Assembly (NCBI GenBank): GCA_020201095.1
Contig: JAIVHM010000145.1
Span: 12,988 to 48,087 of the forward strand
Direction: 5' to 3'
Source of the DNA: Halomonas sp.
GTDB taxonomy: Bacteria; Pseudomonadota; Gammaproteobacteria; Pseudomonadales; Halomonadaceae
DNA length: 35,100 nucleotides
Numbering within the stretch: position 1 is the first letter of the stretch; the number at the start of each line of letters is the position of its first letter. Both the position numbers and the translations under genes were made by a program. Below, piece by piece: positions 25,849 through 33,936 of the stretch. The notes beneath the pieces are model-generated. The model did no database searches. It was not told the DNA's origin and saw nothing but the letters and a program-made list of their open reading frames with translations.

Positions 25849-25954
25849 ATAGAAAATGAGGAGAAGCTCTTGCAACCTAGAAACCGGAACGCTTCCCGTA
25901 AGTTATATATGCAGGAAATGACCGCGAGAGGCCTGCTCGCTTGGCATCAAGTAG

Positions 25955-26135
25955 AAAAGCGGTGAATCGCCAAGGCGCCTTCAGTCAATCCGCAGCATCA
26001 AGCCAGAAACGTTGGAACGGGCGCATCACGTCCTGACCAGGAGCCTGATGGACACGAGGGATGCCTCGCTGGACAAGCTGCGCATCGACAGTACCGTGGT
26101 GGCCAGCCATATCGCCCCACCCAGTGATAGCCAAA
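25955..26135 (+). pseudogene. Transposase remnant (IS1182/ISNCY-like N-terminal part)
   Basis: An open segment without a start codon reads LQSIRSIKPETLERAHHVL, then DKLRIDSTVVASHIAPPSDS. The pattern IKPETLExxH ... LRIDSTVVxxxIxxPxDS is typical of the region before the first catalytic Asp in IS1182/ISNCY-type DDE transposases. Similarity stops at about 26135. There is no terminal repeat and no downstream catalytic domain. It is an isolated scrap. Confidence 0.6.
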
Positions 26136-26410
26136 AACAGACATTGAGGAAATTCTGATATAACGTAGATCGCACCGGTGGCTTTTTTAGAGCAGCGCGT
26201 GACATGAGTAACTTTTCCAGGTCGATTTCGGTCCACCTAGCCTCACGCATTTAACCGGAGCTGCTGAAAGACAGAAAGGCCAGCTTCAGAACATCTGATG
26301 GTGGTTATCCGATATAGCTGTCAATTGCGCGCAGAAAATCTGCCACCTCTCCACGGTCGGATAGAACAGAACAGCAAAGGCGCCATGAGCACGGCACTAC
26401 TGACAGAGTG
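26136..26410. other. Unassigned stretch between transposase scrap and broken piuC
   Basis: No gene is supportable here. The short open frames on the minus strand have no recognisable domain. The segment is probably degraded sequence left by insertions. Confidence 0.3.
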
Positions 26411-27060
26411 TTATCCTTCTGTCCACATGCGATAGAGATTGCTCTTTGACTTGAAGAGCCGATCAAAAGCCGGGGTTTTCCCCTCTGTCTCGAAAATAGC
26501 CCGAGTGGCTGCATCAAGATCATACAGAATCTCACGCTAGGCAGGATCTTTGATCCAGCTTGTCACCCAACCGACAACCGCTATGCGCTCCCCCAAGCCA
26601 CGGGCTCTACGCGATGCAAAGCGCTGATGGGATAGAGCACCAAGTCACCTGGCTGTAACCGTATCACCCGTGCTTCGATATTATCCTCGATGATCAAGCC
26701 ACCACCCTCGTAGCTGTCGGGTTCGGAGAGCAGTAAGGTAAACGACAGATCGGTTCGGCAATCGTTCATGACGGGGTCGTCGACGTGAGTCCCATACTCC
26801 ATCCCCGATCGATAACGAGAGACCAGCATGCGAGCAAACTTGCGTGGCCTTGCGGCACTCTTAAACACCTCGTGCCGGTTCAGGGCCTTTTTGACCTTAG
26901 CCAGAATGGCATCGCGCTCAGCCGACGCCTGGGCATTATGCTTTACCCCGCGGGCATAGCGGCCTGCGGTGTTTATACCATCTTCATAAAGGATCGACTC
27001 GGCGGCCTCTCGCAAAGCCGCCACTTCGTGATGATCCAAGACATTGCCGATGATCATCAT
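26411..27060 (-). pseudogene. piuC: Broken Fe(II)/2-oxoglutarate hydroxylase PiuC/YbiX (PKHD type)
   Basis: From ATG 27060 (GGAG 8 nt upstream) the protein reads as PiuC: FARMLVSRYRSGMEYGTHVD, then RTDLSFTLLLSEPDSYEGGG, GDLVLYP and ALHRVEPVAWG. The iron ligands are His and Asp of GTHVD and His of ALHRV. The frame then ends at a TAG just after VAWGSA. In the next frame the family C-terminus continues as GERIAVVGWVTSWIKDPA, so a base has been lost from the run of five C (five G on the coding strand) at 26590-26594. A second lesion, an in-frame TAG at 26537-26539 where the family has a sense codon, precedes REILYDL and the terminal SKSNLYRMWTEG. The 2-oxoglutarate-binding Arg (ERIAVV) lies beyond the shift. 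PiuC is linked to iron-siderophore uptake, and no receptor gene is present here. Confidence 0.85.
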
Positions 27061-27065
27061 GGATA

Positions 27066-27209
27066 TCACTCCATAGCGATAACGGCTAATTCCATGCGAG
27101 CCGCTGCACCATAAATCAGGCTGGAGTCGGGGGTCTCGATGTCTCTGCCTTGCAGATCTCCATAGGCCGCTTCGACGGCATCGACCTGCTTAAGAAAGCG
27201 CGTGATGCG
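27066..27209 (-). pseudogene. C-terminal remnant of the gene upstream of piuC
   Basis: A 47-codon minus-strand frame ends in TGA at 27066-27068, inside the ribosome-binding region of the piuC remnant (ATGGAGTGATATCCATG). It ends SSLIYGAAARMELAVIAME. The tight junction is that of an operon partner. The upstream part appears replaced by the IS1380-type transposase fragment at about 27210. I do not recognise the family. Confidence 0.5.
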
Positions 27210-27210
27210 C

Positions 27211-27670
27211 CTGACGCAACGTACCGCCGATCGCGATGGCCAACTGCTGCTCGAACCGGCCTATGAGCTGGAAGGCTGATGGACCAGCGCCGGAGGCGGT
27301 AATTCAGCGTTACAAGGCGAATGCGACCCACGAACAGTTCCATAGCGAGATCAAGACCGATTTCGACCTGGAACGTCTGCCCTCGGGCAAATTCGCCACC
27401 AACGACCTGATCCTGCACCTCGCTCAACTGGCCTACGACATCCTGCGCCTGATGGGGCAGTTGGGCATGACCGGCGATCTGAGCCCGGTCCGCCACCGGG
27501 CAAAGCGACGTAGGATACGCACCATGTTACAGGAACTGGTGCATCGCGCCGCCCTGGTTATCCGCAAGGCGAGGCAGATCATCTTCGACTTCGGGCACGA
27601 TATTGGGCGTATGGCGGTGCTCAACACCCTGTGCCCTCGGCCGCGTCACCCAATAGGGTCGCCATGCTGA
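27211..27670 (+). pseudogene. IS1380-family transposase, C-terminal fragment with stop and frameshift
   Basis: RTADRDGQLLLEPAYELEG is followed by an in-frame TGA where the family has a Trp codon (WWTS becomes a stop then WTS). A frameshift near 27290 follows, after which the frame continues as EAVIQRYKANATHEQFHSEI, DLERLPSGKFATNDLILHLA and PVRHRAKRRRIRTMLQELVH. These are characteristic IS1380 transposase C-terminal motifs. The N-terminal two-thirds of the transposase is absent, so it cannot move itself. It abuts the remnant of the gene upstream of piuC. Confidence 0.82.
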
Positions 27671-27929
27671 TCGTCTATCGGGCAAGGCAGCCAGGCAGTG
27701 GGCTAACGGACACCGTTAGCGGGAATCACCGTGCCCGGCCGTTAGAAATACATGACAAAACAGGCTGTCGACGCCGACCGATGTAACAAGAGTCGGCCCT
27801 AGCAGGCAGGCGTTGGTCGATTGAGATGGTATCGGTGGTCAAAAAATGCTCGCTGGCGGTGATAGGGAAAGTGTTGGCGTCATCATCACGGATTCAGGTT
27901 ATTGAGAGTGTGCGAGCCAAACGTTTCAT
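27671..27929. other. Gene-free stretch beside the IS1380 remnant
   Basis: It contains no reading frame I can support. A small inverted repeat, CTAACGG-ACA-CCGTTAG, lies near 27703-27719 and may be an old IS end or a weak terminator. It marks the border between the remnant region and the inorganic carbon locus. Confidence 0.35.
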
Positions 27930-28820
27930 TTAAATAAATTCAGCTTGCGCTTTTTCCAGTAACTTTTTCAAAGGTAAAAGCTCTAAATGTCGCTTGGCCG
28001 TGATGGCATAGAAACGTTCTACAATGTTGTCGAGTACGCAGTATTTTTCCAACCGACCGGTTTGCAGTTCATCCTGCACCACGACTTCAGGGACGACAGC
28101 AAGCCCTCCCGAGTCACGCGCCAGTAGTCGCAGCATGGCCATGTCATCGACCTCGGCATAGGGAGTTATCTCAACACCCATCTGGCTGAGCAGCATATCA
28201 AACTGACTCCTGATGTCGCTGCTCGGGCCAGGTAACAACAACTTGGCATTCACAAGATCGTCAGGGAAACGGAATGCTCTAGCCGCATCACCGGATGGTC
28301 CAACTATACACACGCTTTGTTCGGCAATCTGCTGACAGCGCCAACTGGTTGATGAATCCGACACAACAGAGCGGTTGGAGAGAATCAGATCCAACTTGTG
28401 GATACTGAGCAGCTCCAGTAATTCCTCAAGGCTCGCCGATCGCAGCACCAGCCTGACCTCCGTCTCGCCGATCACCGGCCGCAAGAAGTTATCTTGGAAA
28501 TTCCTGGACAAAGTTGCCACTGAGCCAATACGCAGCCGGTGCAGATGCTGAAGATTACCGCTCTCGGTCAGTGAAAGCAGTTCGCTGCCCAGGTTGAAAA
28601 TACTCTCGGCATACTCCAGCACCAAATGTCCGAACTCGGTCAATCTGAGAGAGCGGCCCTCCCGGGTGAACAACTCATGCCCCAATTGCTCCTGCAGCTG
28701 ACGTATTTGAGAAGAAAGCGCTGACTGGGAAACATTAAGCTGTCTGGCCGCCCTCGTCAGGTGCCCTTCTTTAGCCACGACCCAAAAATAATGCAGGTGA
28801 TGAAAGTTGAGATGTCTCAT
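27930..28820 (-). CDS. LysR-family regulator (NhaR-like) divergent from dab operon
   Basis: A 296-aa LysR protein. The helix-turn-helix spans about 4-62 (FHHLHYFWVVAKEGHLTRAA, then VSQSALSSQIRQLQEQLG), resembling NhaR-type members. The effector domain runs about 92-290. It is transcribed away from the small gene, dabB and dabA across a 106-bp gap that holds an 8-bp dyad (28847-28895). LysR proteins next to DAB-type carbon transporters are expected to respond to low CO2, so control of this operon is the natural inference. NhaR itself responds to sodium, so an ion or pH signal is also possible in a halophile. Confidence 0.92.
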   Translation of the reverse strand: MRHLNFHHLHYFWVVAKEGHLTRAARQLNVSQSALSSQIRQLQEQLGHELFTREGRSLRLTEFGHLVLEYAESIFNLGSELLSLTESGNLQHLHRLRIGSVATLSRNFQDNFLRPVIGETEVRLVLRSASLEELLELLSIHKLDLILSNRSVVSDSSTSWRCQQIAEQSVCIVGPSGDAARAFRFPDDLVNAKLLLPGPSSDIRSQFDMLLSQMGVEITPYAEVDDMAMLRLLARDSGGLAVVPEVVVQDELQTGRLEKYCVLDNIVERFYAITAKRHLELLPLKKLLEKAQAEFI

Positions 28821-28846
28821 GCAATTAGTTCCAAAAAAGAGAACGG

Positions 28847-28895
28847 TATCATCTTAATCATCTATTTTAAAATTCTGTTGCATCAAGAGATGATA
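28847..28895. promoter_or_regulatory. Dyad in the divergent LysR/dab promoter region
   Basis: TATCATCT (28847-28854) and AGATGATA (28888-28895) are perfect inverted copies separated by 33 bp. They sit centrally between the divergent start codons at 28820 and 28927. Such widely spaced arms fit the tetrameric footprint of LysR regulators. AAGGAA about 7 nt before ATG 28927 is the ribosome binding site of the small gene. Confidence 0.45.
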
Positions 28896-28926
28896 GGTCA
28901 TAAACCCCAATGACAAGGAACAGAAC

Positions 28927-29217
28927 ATGTCGAATAACCTTGAAAAAACCAATCATCTTTTAATCGACGGTGAGTTCTCAACCGAGGAAGCTCAGACAAT
29001 TCTGATGACGTTAATTGGAAACAAAGTCCGGTTTCACCAGCAAGAAAACTTGAGCCACGAGGAGCGATTCGGAGCCTCCAGTGAACGCAGCAGGGTCCGC
29101 ATTGAACAATTATTGCGGACCAGGGCGGACTTAACAGCGGTGATCAACGAGGCGAAGGCGTCGGGTGAGCGACTTGCCATCAACTGCACCATCGAGATAA
29201 CTCGCTTGAGTCAATAG
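28927..29217 (+). CDS. Small 96-aa protein of unknown function in dab locus
   Basis: A soluble, charged, mostly helical-looking 96-aa protein (FSTEEAQTILMTLIGNKVRF near residues 18-37, then SHEERFGASSERSRVRIEQL). No Cys, signal peptide or membrane segment is seen. I do not recognise a named domain. AAGGAA about 7 nt upstream supports the start. It is the first gene after the divergent LysR regulator and is followed, after a strong hairpin, by dabB. A role as an accessory or regulatory partner of the carbon transporter is plausible only from position. Confidence 0.75.
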   Translation: MSNNLEKTNHLLIDGEFSTEEAQTILMTLIGNKVRFHQQENLSHEERFGASSERSRVRIEQLLRTRADLTAVINEAKASGERLAINCTIEITRLSQ

Positions 29218-29229
29218 ACGCGGCTCGTC

Positions 29230-29264
29230 AAATACTATTCGTTTTATAAGAACGAATAGTATTT
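29230..29264 (+). terminator. Perfect AT-rich stem-loop between small gene and dabB
   Basis: A 14-bp perfect stem (29230-29243 with 29251-29264) has a 7-nt loop TTATAAG and is followed by an AT-rich tract (about 29265-29290). It starts 12 nt after the small gene stop and ends 79 nt before dabB. It could attenuate or terminate the transcript after the small gene, protect a processed 3' end, or be a dyad operator for dabB. Confidence 0.6.
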
Positions 29265-29343
29265 AAATATATATTTTAATTTATTATTAAAAGCTTGGAT
29301 ACTTGCCCAACGAGTATGCTTTCCAACGCTGAGGCCTAGTTCC

Positions 29344-30915
29344 ATGCTTGATTTCCATCTATTGGAGCCTTTATTTCTAATCCTGATCCCCGTCTGTTTT
29401 CTCGTTGGAGCAATCAAAACTGCCGTTTTGCGATCGCATCCGCGCGCGAGCGACTTGTGGGTATTTGGTCTGGCGTTTACATTCGCTGTCTTTTCATCAA
29501 TTTGTAGCGGGTGGTGGCCAGGTACAACGAGTTGGCTGAACCTGGCGCCTCTGGCCCATGTCATGGTACTGCTGATCACTTTGTTAGGGATGATCCTGGC
29601 CCGGTTCTCAAAGCAGTATCTCGCGGGCGATCCTGGCCAGACGCGCTTCATGGTCTGGTTGCAGCTGACACTGACTAGCGTGGCCCTAATCGCTACAACC
29701 AACCATCTGCTGGTTTTCCTTGGCAGCTGGATTGCCATCAGCATCAGCTTGCATCAGTTGTTGATGTTTTTCCCTGAACGTCCCCGTGCGGCGCTGGCTG
29801 CTCACAAGAAATTCATTTTCGCGAGGCTGGCGGAGCTCTGTCTTGTAGTGGCGTTTGCGATGCTTTATGCCCGCTACGACACGCTTTTCATCGATCAGAT
29901 CCTGACCATGACTGCAGAGTCGATCGATCTGCCAACTGAAGCGAAAATCTCTTCCGTATTGATGGTGGTGGCTGCGCTCTTCAAATGCGCCCAGTTGCCC
30001 TTTCACGGCTGGCTTATTCAGGTCGTGGAAGCCCCCACCCCTGTCTCTGCCCTACTGCATGCTGGCGTGGTCAACCTCGGCGGATTTCTGATGATTCTGA
30101 TGGCGCCAATGATCTCTCAGGTGGCGTCCGCTCAGTGGCTTTTGCTTTTGATTGCAGGGCCAACGGCGGTGTTCGCTAGCCTGGTCATGATGACCCGGAT
30201 TTCCATCAAGGTAAGACTGGCGTGGTCCACCTGCGCCCAGATGGGCTGGATGCTGGTTGAGTGCGCCTTGGGGCTCTATGAGCTGGCACTTTTACATCTG
30301 GTGGCGCACTCCGCTTACAAGGCACACGCCTTCTTGGATGCAGGCAATACCGTTGAGGTTTCTCTGAAAAGGCGCCTTGTTGCCATCAAAAACCCCGGTT
30401 GGGGGGAGGTGCTGCCTGCGGCCTTGCTGGCGCTAGTGCTCACCATCACAAGCATATGGGTATCAAACGCTTCGGAACCGGTGCAGGTTATTTCCTGGAT
30501 GGTTCCTGGACTGGCACTGACGTTATTGCTGTCAGAAATATTTGCAGCAGAGAGAGGCACTACTGTCATTTTCCGAAGTCTGGTTCTTGGCGCGGTTTTC
30601 TGGGCTGTTTACTCCGCCCAGAAAACAGCTGCCCACTTTTTACTTTCACCACCGGATAACACTACCGGCCTTGGGGCAGTCAGCGTTACCGGCATTCTTC
30701 TGATCATGCTCATGATCGGCTATTTCCTGTTGCGCTATCGCCGTTACTCGCCCCTGGGCATTCGCTTCCATCGCTTGCTGTTTGCGGCCGCCTATCTTGA
30801 TGAATGGGCAACGCGCCTGACGCTTAAAATCTGGCCCGCCAAACTACCCGAGGTCGTGCAACCACGAAGTGTGGTACCCATTTCTTCTCCTGCTGGTTCC
30901 AAGGAGTCTGTCTGA
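29344..30915 (+). CDS. dabB: DabB-like membrane subunit of inorganic carbon transporter (NuoL family)
   Basis: A 523-aa polytopic protein related to NADH dehydrogenase subunit L and Mrp antiporter subunits. It is hydrophobic throughout, with about 12-14 predicted membrane helices. The conserved proton-channel section contains ALFKCAQLPFHGWLIQVVEA, PTPVSALLHAGVVNLGG and HLVAHSAYKAHAFLDAGNTV. In the DAB system DabB couples cation flow to DabA, which hydrates CO2 to bicarbonate inside the cell. The stop overlaps the dabA start (TGATG), so the two are translationally coupled. That pairing, rather than complex I genes, makes the DabB call secure. Confidence 0.93.
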   Translation: MLDFHLLEPLFLILIPVCFLVGAIKTAVLRSHPRASDLWVFGLAFTFAVFSSICSGWWPGTTSWLNLAPLAHVMVLLITLLGMILARFSKQYLAGDPGQTRFMVWLQLTLTSVALIATTNHLLVFLGSWIAISISLHQLLMFFPERPRAALAAHKKFIFARLAELCLVVAFAMLYARYDTLFIDQILTMTAESIDLPTEAKISSVLMVVAALFKCAQLPFHGWLIQVVEAPTPVSALLHAGVVNLGGFLMILMAPMISQVASAQWLLLLIAGPTAVFASLVMMTRISIKVRLAWSTCAQMGWMLVECALGLYELALLHLVAHSAYKAHAFLDAGNTVEVSLKRRLVAIKNPGWGEVLPAALLALVLTITSIWVSNASEPVQVISWMVPGLALTLLLSEIFAAERGTTVIFRSLVLGAVFWAVYSAQKTAAHFLLSPPDNTTGLGAVSVTGILLIMLMIGYFLLRYRRYSPLGIRFHRLLFAAAYLDEWATRLTLKIWPAKLPEVVQPRSVVPISSPAGSKESV

Positions 30916-33260
30916 TGTCAGCGTCCAGCCCCTTACTTTCTGCTGAAAAGAACGCTCTTCAAACTGATTGGCATGAGGCCATCACGGAAGCATGTGACCG
31001 GATTGCGCCAACATGGCCGCTCGACCAGATCAATGCCATAAATCCATTCTGGGAAATGCGCCATCAGCCCGTTGCCAGTGTTGCCGCTCGCATGGCGGCG
31101 CTGAATGGCACCTGCCTTGTGAATCAGGAGGCGCTGGCTATAGGCTCAGCAAGTAGAGACACCATCCACTCGGTGACAATGCCCGATCACTGGCGGAACT
31201 TGAGTGCACAGCTTGATCGACACCGTGATATGGCCCATCAGGTTAGTTGGCAAGATGAAATTGTGCACCAGATCAGCCAGTTCTGCGGTGATTACTTCCA
31301 GCGCTTGGATGCAGGTGAGTTCCAAGCCAGTGCCCAGCATCTTTATTACAGCTGGCTTGAAATGACTCGTTCTGATCGCGGCATTGCCATTGTCATGGAA
31401 GCGCCTTCCCTGCCAGGACAGTTCCGTGTTCTGCCGGATCAGTCTCATGATCTGATAGCCAATGCTCTAGATGCACTCGCCCTGTGTAAAGAGCATACAG
31501 CAGAGTATGCTCATGCACTTCTGCTGGATATCAACGGCTGGTCATCCTGGGCATCTTACCTGCGTTGGCAGTCGAGGCTGCAGGACAATGAGGCCGATCT
31601 GTTACCGGGGCTGCTAGCGATTCGCCTGGCCTGGGAGCTGGCGCTTTGGCGACATGTCGAGCAGATTGACGGTGCCATCTTTGCCGACCTGAAACAACGG
31701 TGGATCAACCAGTGGCAAGCCTGGCCGTCGATGCTGGTAAGCCATGAAAAGAGTCAGATGACCGGATGGCAATGGCAGGCACAGGCGGAATCCGCCTATC
31801 AACAACAAATGGCTGAAAAACTGTTGGGCTCGCCCGCCGACGAGACAGCCGTCGACCAGCCGCCAAAGCTGCAAGCGGCTTTTTGCATCGATGTGCGCTC
31901 AGAGGTTTTTCGCCGTGCGCTGGAAGCCCAGAACCGCGATATACAGACCCTGGGATTTGCCGGCTTCTTCGGAATGCCCATTGCTTATCGGCCCCGGGGC
32001 ACAGAATTTATCCGTCCCCAACTGCCCGGGTTGCTTGCTCCCTCCCTGGAAGTGACCGAGACAGAATCCTCTGCCCGAGCTTGTGGCCAGGCATTGGTAC
32101 GCCAAACTCACTGGATGAAATTCACCAGTTTAGCGCCGGCAAGCTTCAGCTATATAGAAAGCTTTGGCATCGCCCGTCTGGGTCGCCTGGTCAAAAATAC
32201 CTTCTTGGGGGATACATCCAGGCATCCGGTGGACAAGCTCCACGAAGAAAATGGCGAATTCGAGATCCGCCGGGACGGGGTGTTGCTGAGTACAACGGAA
32301 AAAGCCGAGCTTGTGGCGGGTATTCTTCGGGCCATGTCCCTGACGCGTCAATTTGCACCTATCGTGCTTCTCGTGGGCCACGGTAGCAGCACCCGTAACA
32401 ATCCTCACGCGGCCGGCCTGGACTGTGGTGCCTGTGGCGGACAAACGGGGTCGGTGAACGTTCGTGTGCTCGCCTACCTTCTCAACGACCCCGACGTGCG
32501 CTCAACCCTGGTAGAGCAAGGACTATCGATACCGCAGGAAACCCGATTTATCGGCGCACTGCATGACACGACGACCGATGAGGTGATCTGTGGAGGACAG
32601 GTCCCACAAGAAATCCTCGATTGGCTGCGACAGGCGGGCCAGCAGGCTCGTCGCGAGCGGGCTGGGCGCCTAGGACTCGGCAACGACGTTGATATTGACA
32701 GGGCCATTAAACGGCGCAGTCAAGACTGGTCGGAAGTGCGCCCCGAGTGGGGGCTGGCCGGCAACGCCAGCTTGATTGTGGCCCCACGCTCACGAACACG
32801 TCACCTGAACCTGGAAGGCCGCAGTTTCTTGCACGATTACCGCTGGCGCGAAGATGAAGGCTTTAGGGTTCTGGAACAGATCATGACCGCACCGATGCTG
32901 GTTACCCACTGGATCAACTTTCAGTATTTCGCGTCGGTGACGGACAACTTGCGTTACGGCAGCGGTAACAAGGTTCTGCACAATGTCGTGGGGGGGCATC
33001 TCGGCGTTTTTGAAGGCAACGGCGGCGATTTAAGAATCGGCCTACCGCTGCAGTCGATTCATGATGGTCATCAATGGGTTCATGAGCCACTGCGCCTTAG
33101 TGTTTACATAGTGGCACCCAGAGAAGCCATTACTGACATTGCCAGCCGGCATGCGGTGGTGCGTGAGCTGATCGACAATGATTGGCTATATGTGTTTCGG
33201 CTTGATGATGAGCAGGGCATTATTGAGCGGTTTTATCGTCAGCAGTGGAAAACCACGTGA
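30915..33260 (+). CDS. dabA: DabA-like inorganic carbon transporter subunit (DUF2309, beta-carbonic-anhydrase-like)
   Basis: A 781-aa cytoplasmic protein of the UPF0753/DUF2309 family. The four residues forming the beta-carbonic-anhydrase-like zinc site are present: Cys324 and Asp326 (AFCIDVRSE), His489 (LVGHGSS) and Cys504 (GLDCGACGG). The Cys-x-Asp spacing and the 15-residue His-to-Cys spacing match the characterised DabA. With DabB it forms an energy-coupled, vectorial CO2-hydrating complex that accumulates bicarbonate. In a heterotroph this would supply anaplerotic carboxylases. No carboxysome or RuBisCO genes are in the window. The gene starts at ATG 30915, overlapping the dabB stop. Confidence 0.95.
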   Translation: MSASSPLLSAEKNALQTDWHEAITEACDRIAPTWPLDQINAINPFWEMRHQPVASVAARMAALNGTCLVNQEALAIGSASRDTIHSVTMPDHWRNLSAQLDRHRDMAHQVSWQDEIVHQISQFCGDYFQRLDAGEFQASAQHLYYSWLEMTRSDRGIAIVMEAPSLPGQFRVLPDQSHDLIANALDALALCKEHTAEYAHALLLDINGWSSWASYLRWQSRLQDNEADLLPGLLAIRLAWELALWRHVEQIDGAIFADLKQRWINQWQAWPSMLVSHEKSQMTGWQWQAQAESAYQQQMAEKLLGSPADETAVDQPPKLQAAFCIDVRSEVFRRALEAQNRDIQTLGFAGFFGMPIAYRPRGTEFIRPQLPGLLAPSLEVTETESSARACGQALVRQTHWMKFTSLAPASFSYIESFGIARLGRLVKNTFLGDTSRHPVDKLHEENGEFEIRRDGVLLSTTEKAELVAGILRAMSLTRQFAPIVLLVGHGSSTRNNPHAAGLDCGACGGQTGSVNVRVLAYLLNDPDVRSTLVEQGLSIPQETRFIGALHDTTTDEVICGGQVPQEILDWLRQAGQQARRERAGRLGLGNDVDIDRAIKRRSQDWSEVRPEWGLAGNASLIVAPRSRTRHLNLEGRSFLHDYRWREDEGFRVLEQIMTAPMLVTHWINFQYFASVTDNLRYGSGNKVLHNVVGGHLGVFEGNGGDLRIGLPLQSIHDGHQWVHEPLRLSVYIVAPREAITDIASRHAVVRELIDNDWLYVFRLDDEQGIIERFYRQQWKTT

Positions 33261-33936
33261 GAGCAAATCTGTTTGCGTGACAGGGAAGTCGTAATGTCCA
33301 ACTGAAGCATCTGAGCCGCTTAGTAAACCTCCCTGTGTCGTAATTCCCATTCTGCAGATGCAGGCGAAGTCCAGCAACGATCGTCCGCTTTGTATCGTCT
33401 GCTGCCAGTTGCCATAGCGCTTTTCTTCCGCAATGCGTTGTTCACTGCCTCCCGCAGGTCCTCGGCGTCCAAGGGGAAAGCGAAACCGCCGAAGTAACGA
33501 ACCTCTCGTCCATTGACCCGGCTTGGATGAGCAAAATCCGTAAGTCGGCTTCCCGCTTCATGAAAAATCTGATTACCAAGAGCATTAGAGAGGAAAACGA
33601 TTCGGTACCACTTTGAGGAGCTAATGACTGACTGAACCGGCTACGCGATGAAGCACATCGGTGGCTCTGGAACTGATCACGCGATTAATTTTGAGTAGGC
33701 ACTTAGACTGAAAGAAAACAAGGCGCCAATTAACATAGCCGATGCTTTGTAAGACCTTCAACCCGGCCGGCTTCTCCGCTACCAGTCCGAATCAACCCGG
33801 TTATGCTTACTAGCATCACATCAGGAAAGTCTCAATGGCCGCTTTTGGCCGATGGCTGAAGACCCTTCAGCACCTGGGGCGCACTAAACTGATAAGGTGA
33901 AGATTTTAGCCGGTTATTGCTTACCAAGGATTTGGC
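33261..33936. other. Gene-poor region after dabA
   Basis: It contains one decayed reading frame (33322-33626, listed separately). Just after dabA, GCAAA-TCTG-TTTGC (33263-33276) is a weak stem-loop that could contribute to termination. The last 40 bp include AAGGA at 33926-33930, the ribosome binding site of the methyltransferase gene. Confidence 0.35.
33322..33626 (-). pseudogene. Decayed unidentified gene fragment
   Basis: A minus-strand frame open from just after a stop near 33626 to a TAA near 33322 reads like genuine protein: SKWYRIVFLSNALGNQIFHE, SRVNGREVRYFGGFAFPLDA and EDLREAVNNALRKK. It has no start codon at its beginning. A second frame overlapping the 3' part reads EKRYGNWQQTIQSGRSLLDF, suggesting a frameshift. 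I do not recognise the family. It could be a broken mobile-element or plasmid-type gene. Confidence 0.35.

Noticed and set aside
29344-30915. Complex I or Mrp antiporter subunit instead of DabB
   Set aside because: There are no other nuo or mrp genes nearby, and the gene is translationally coupled to a DUF2309 protein with the DabA zinc site.
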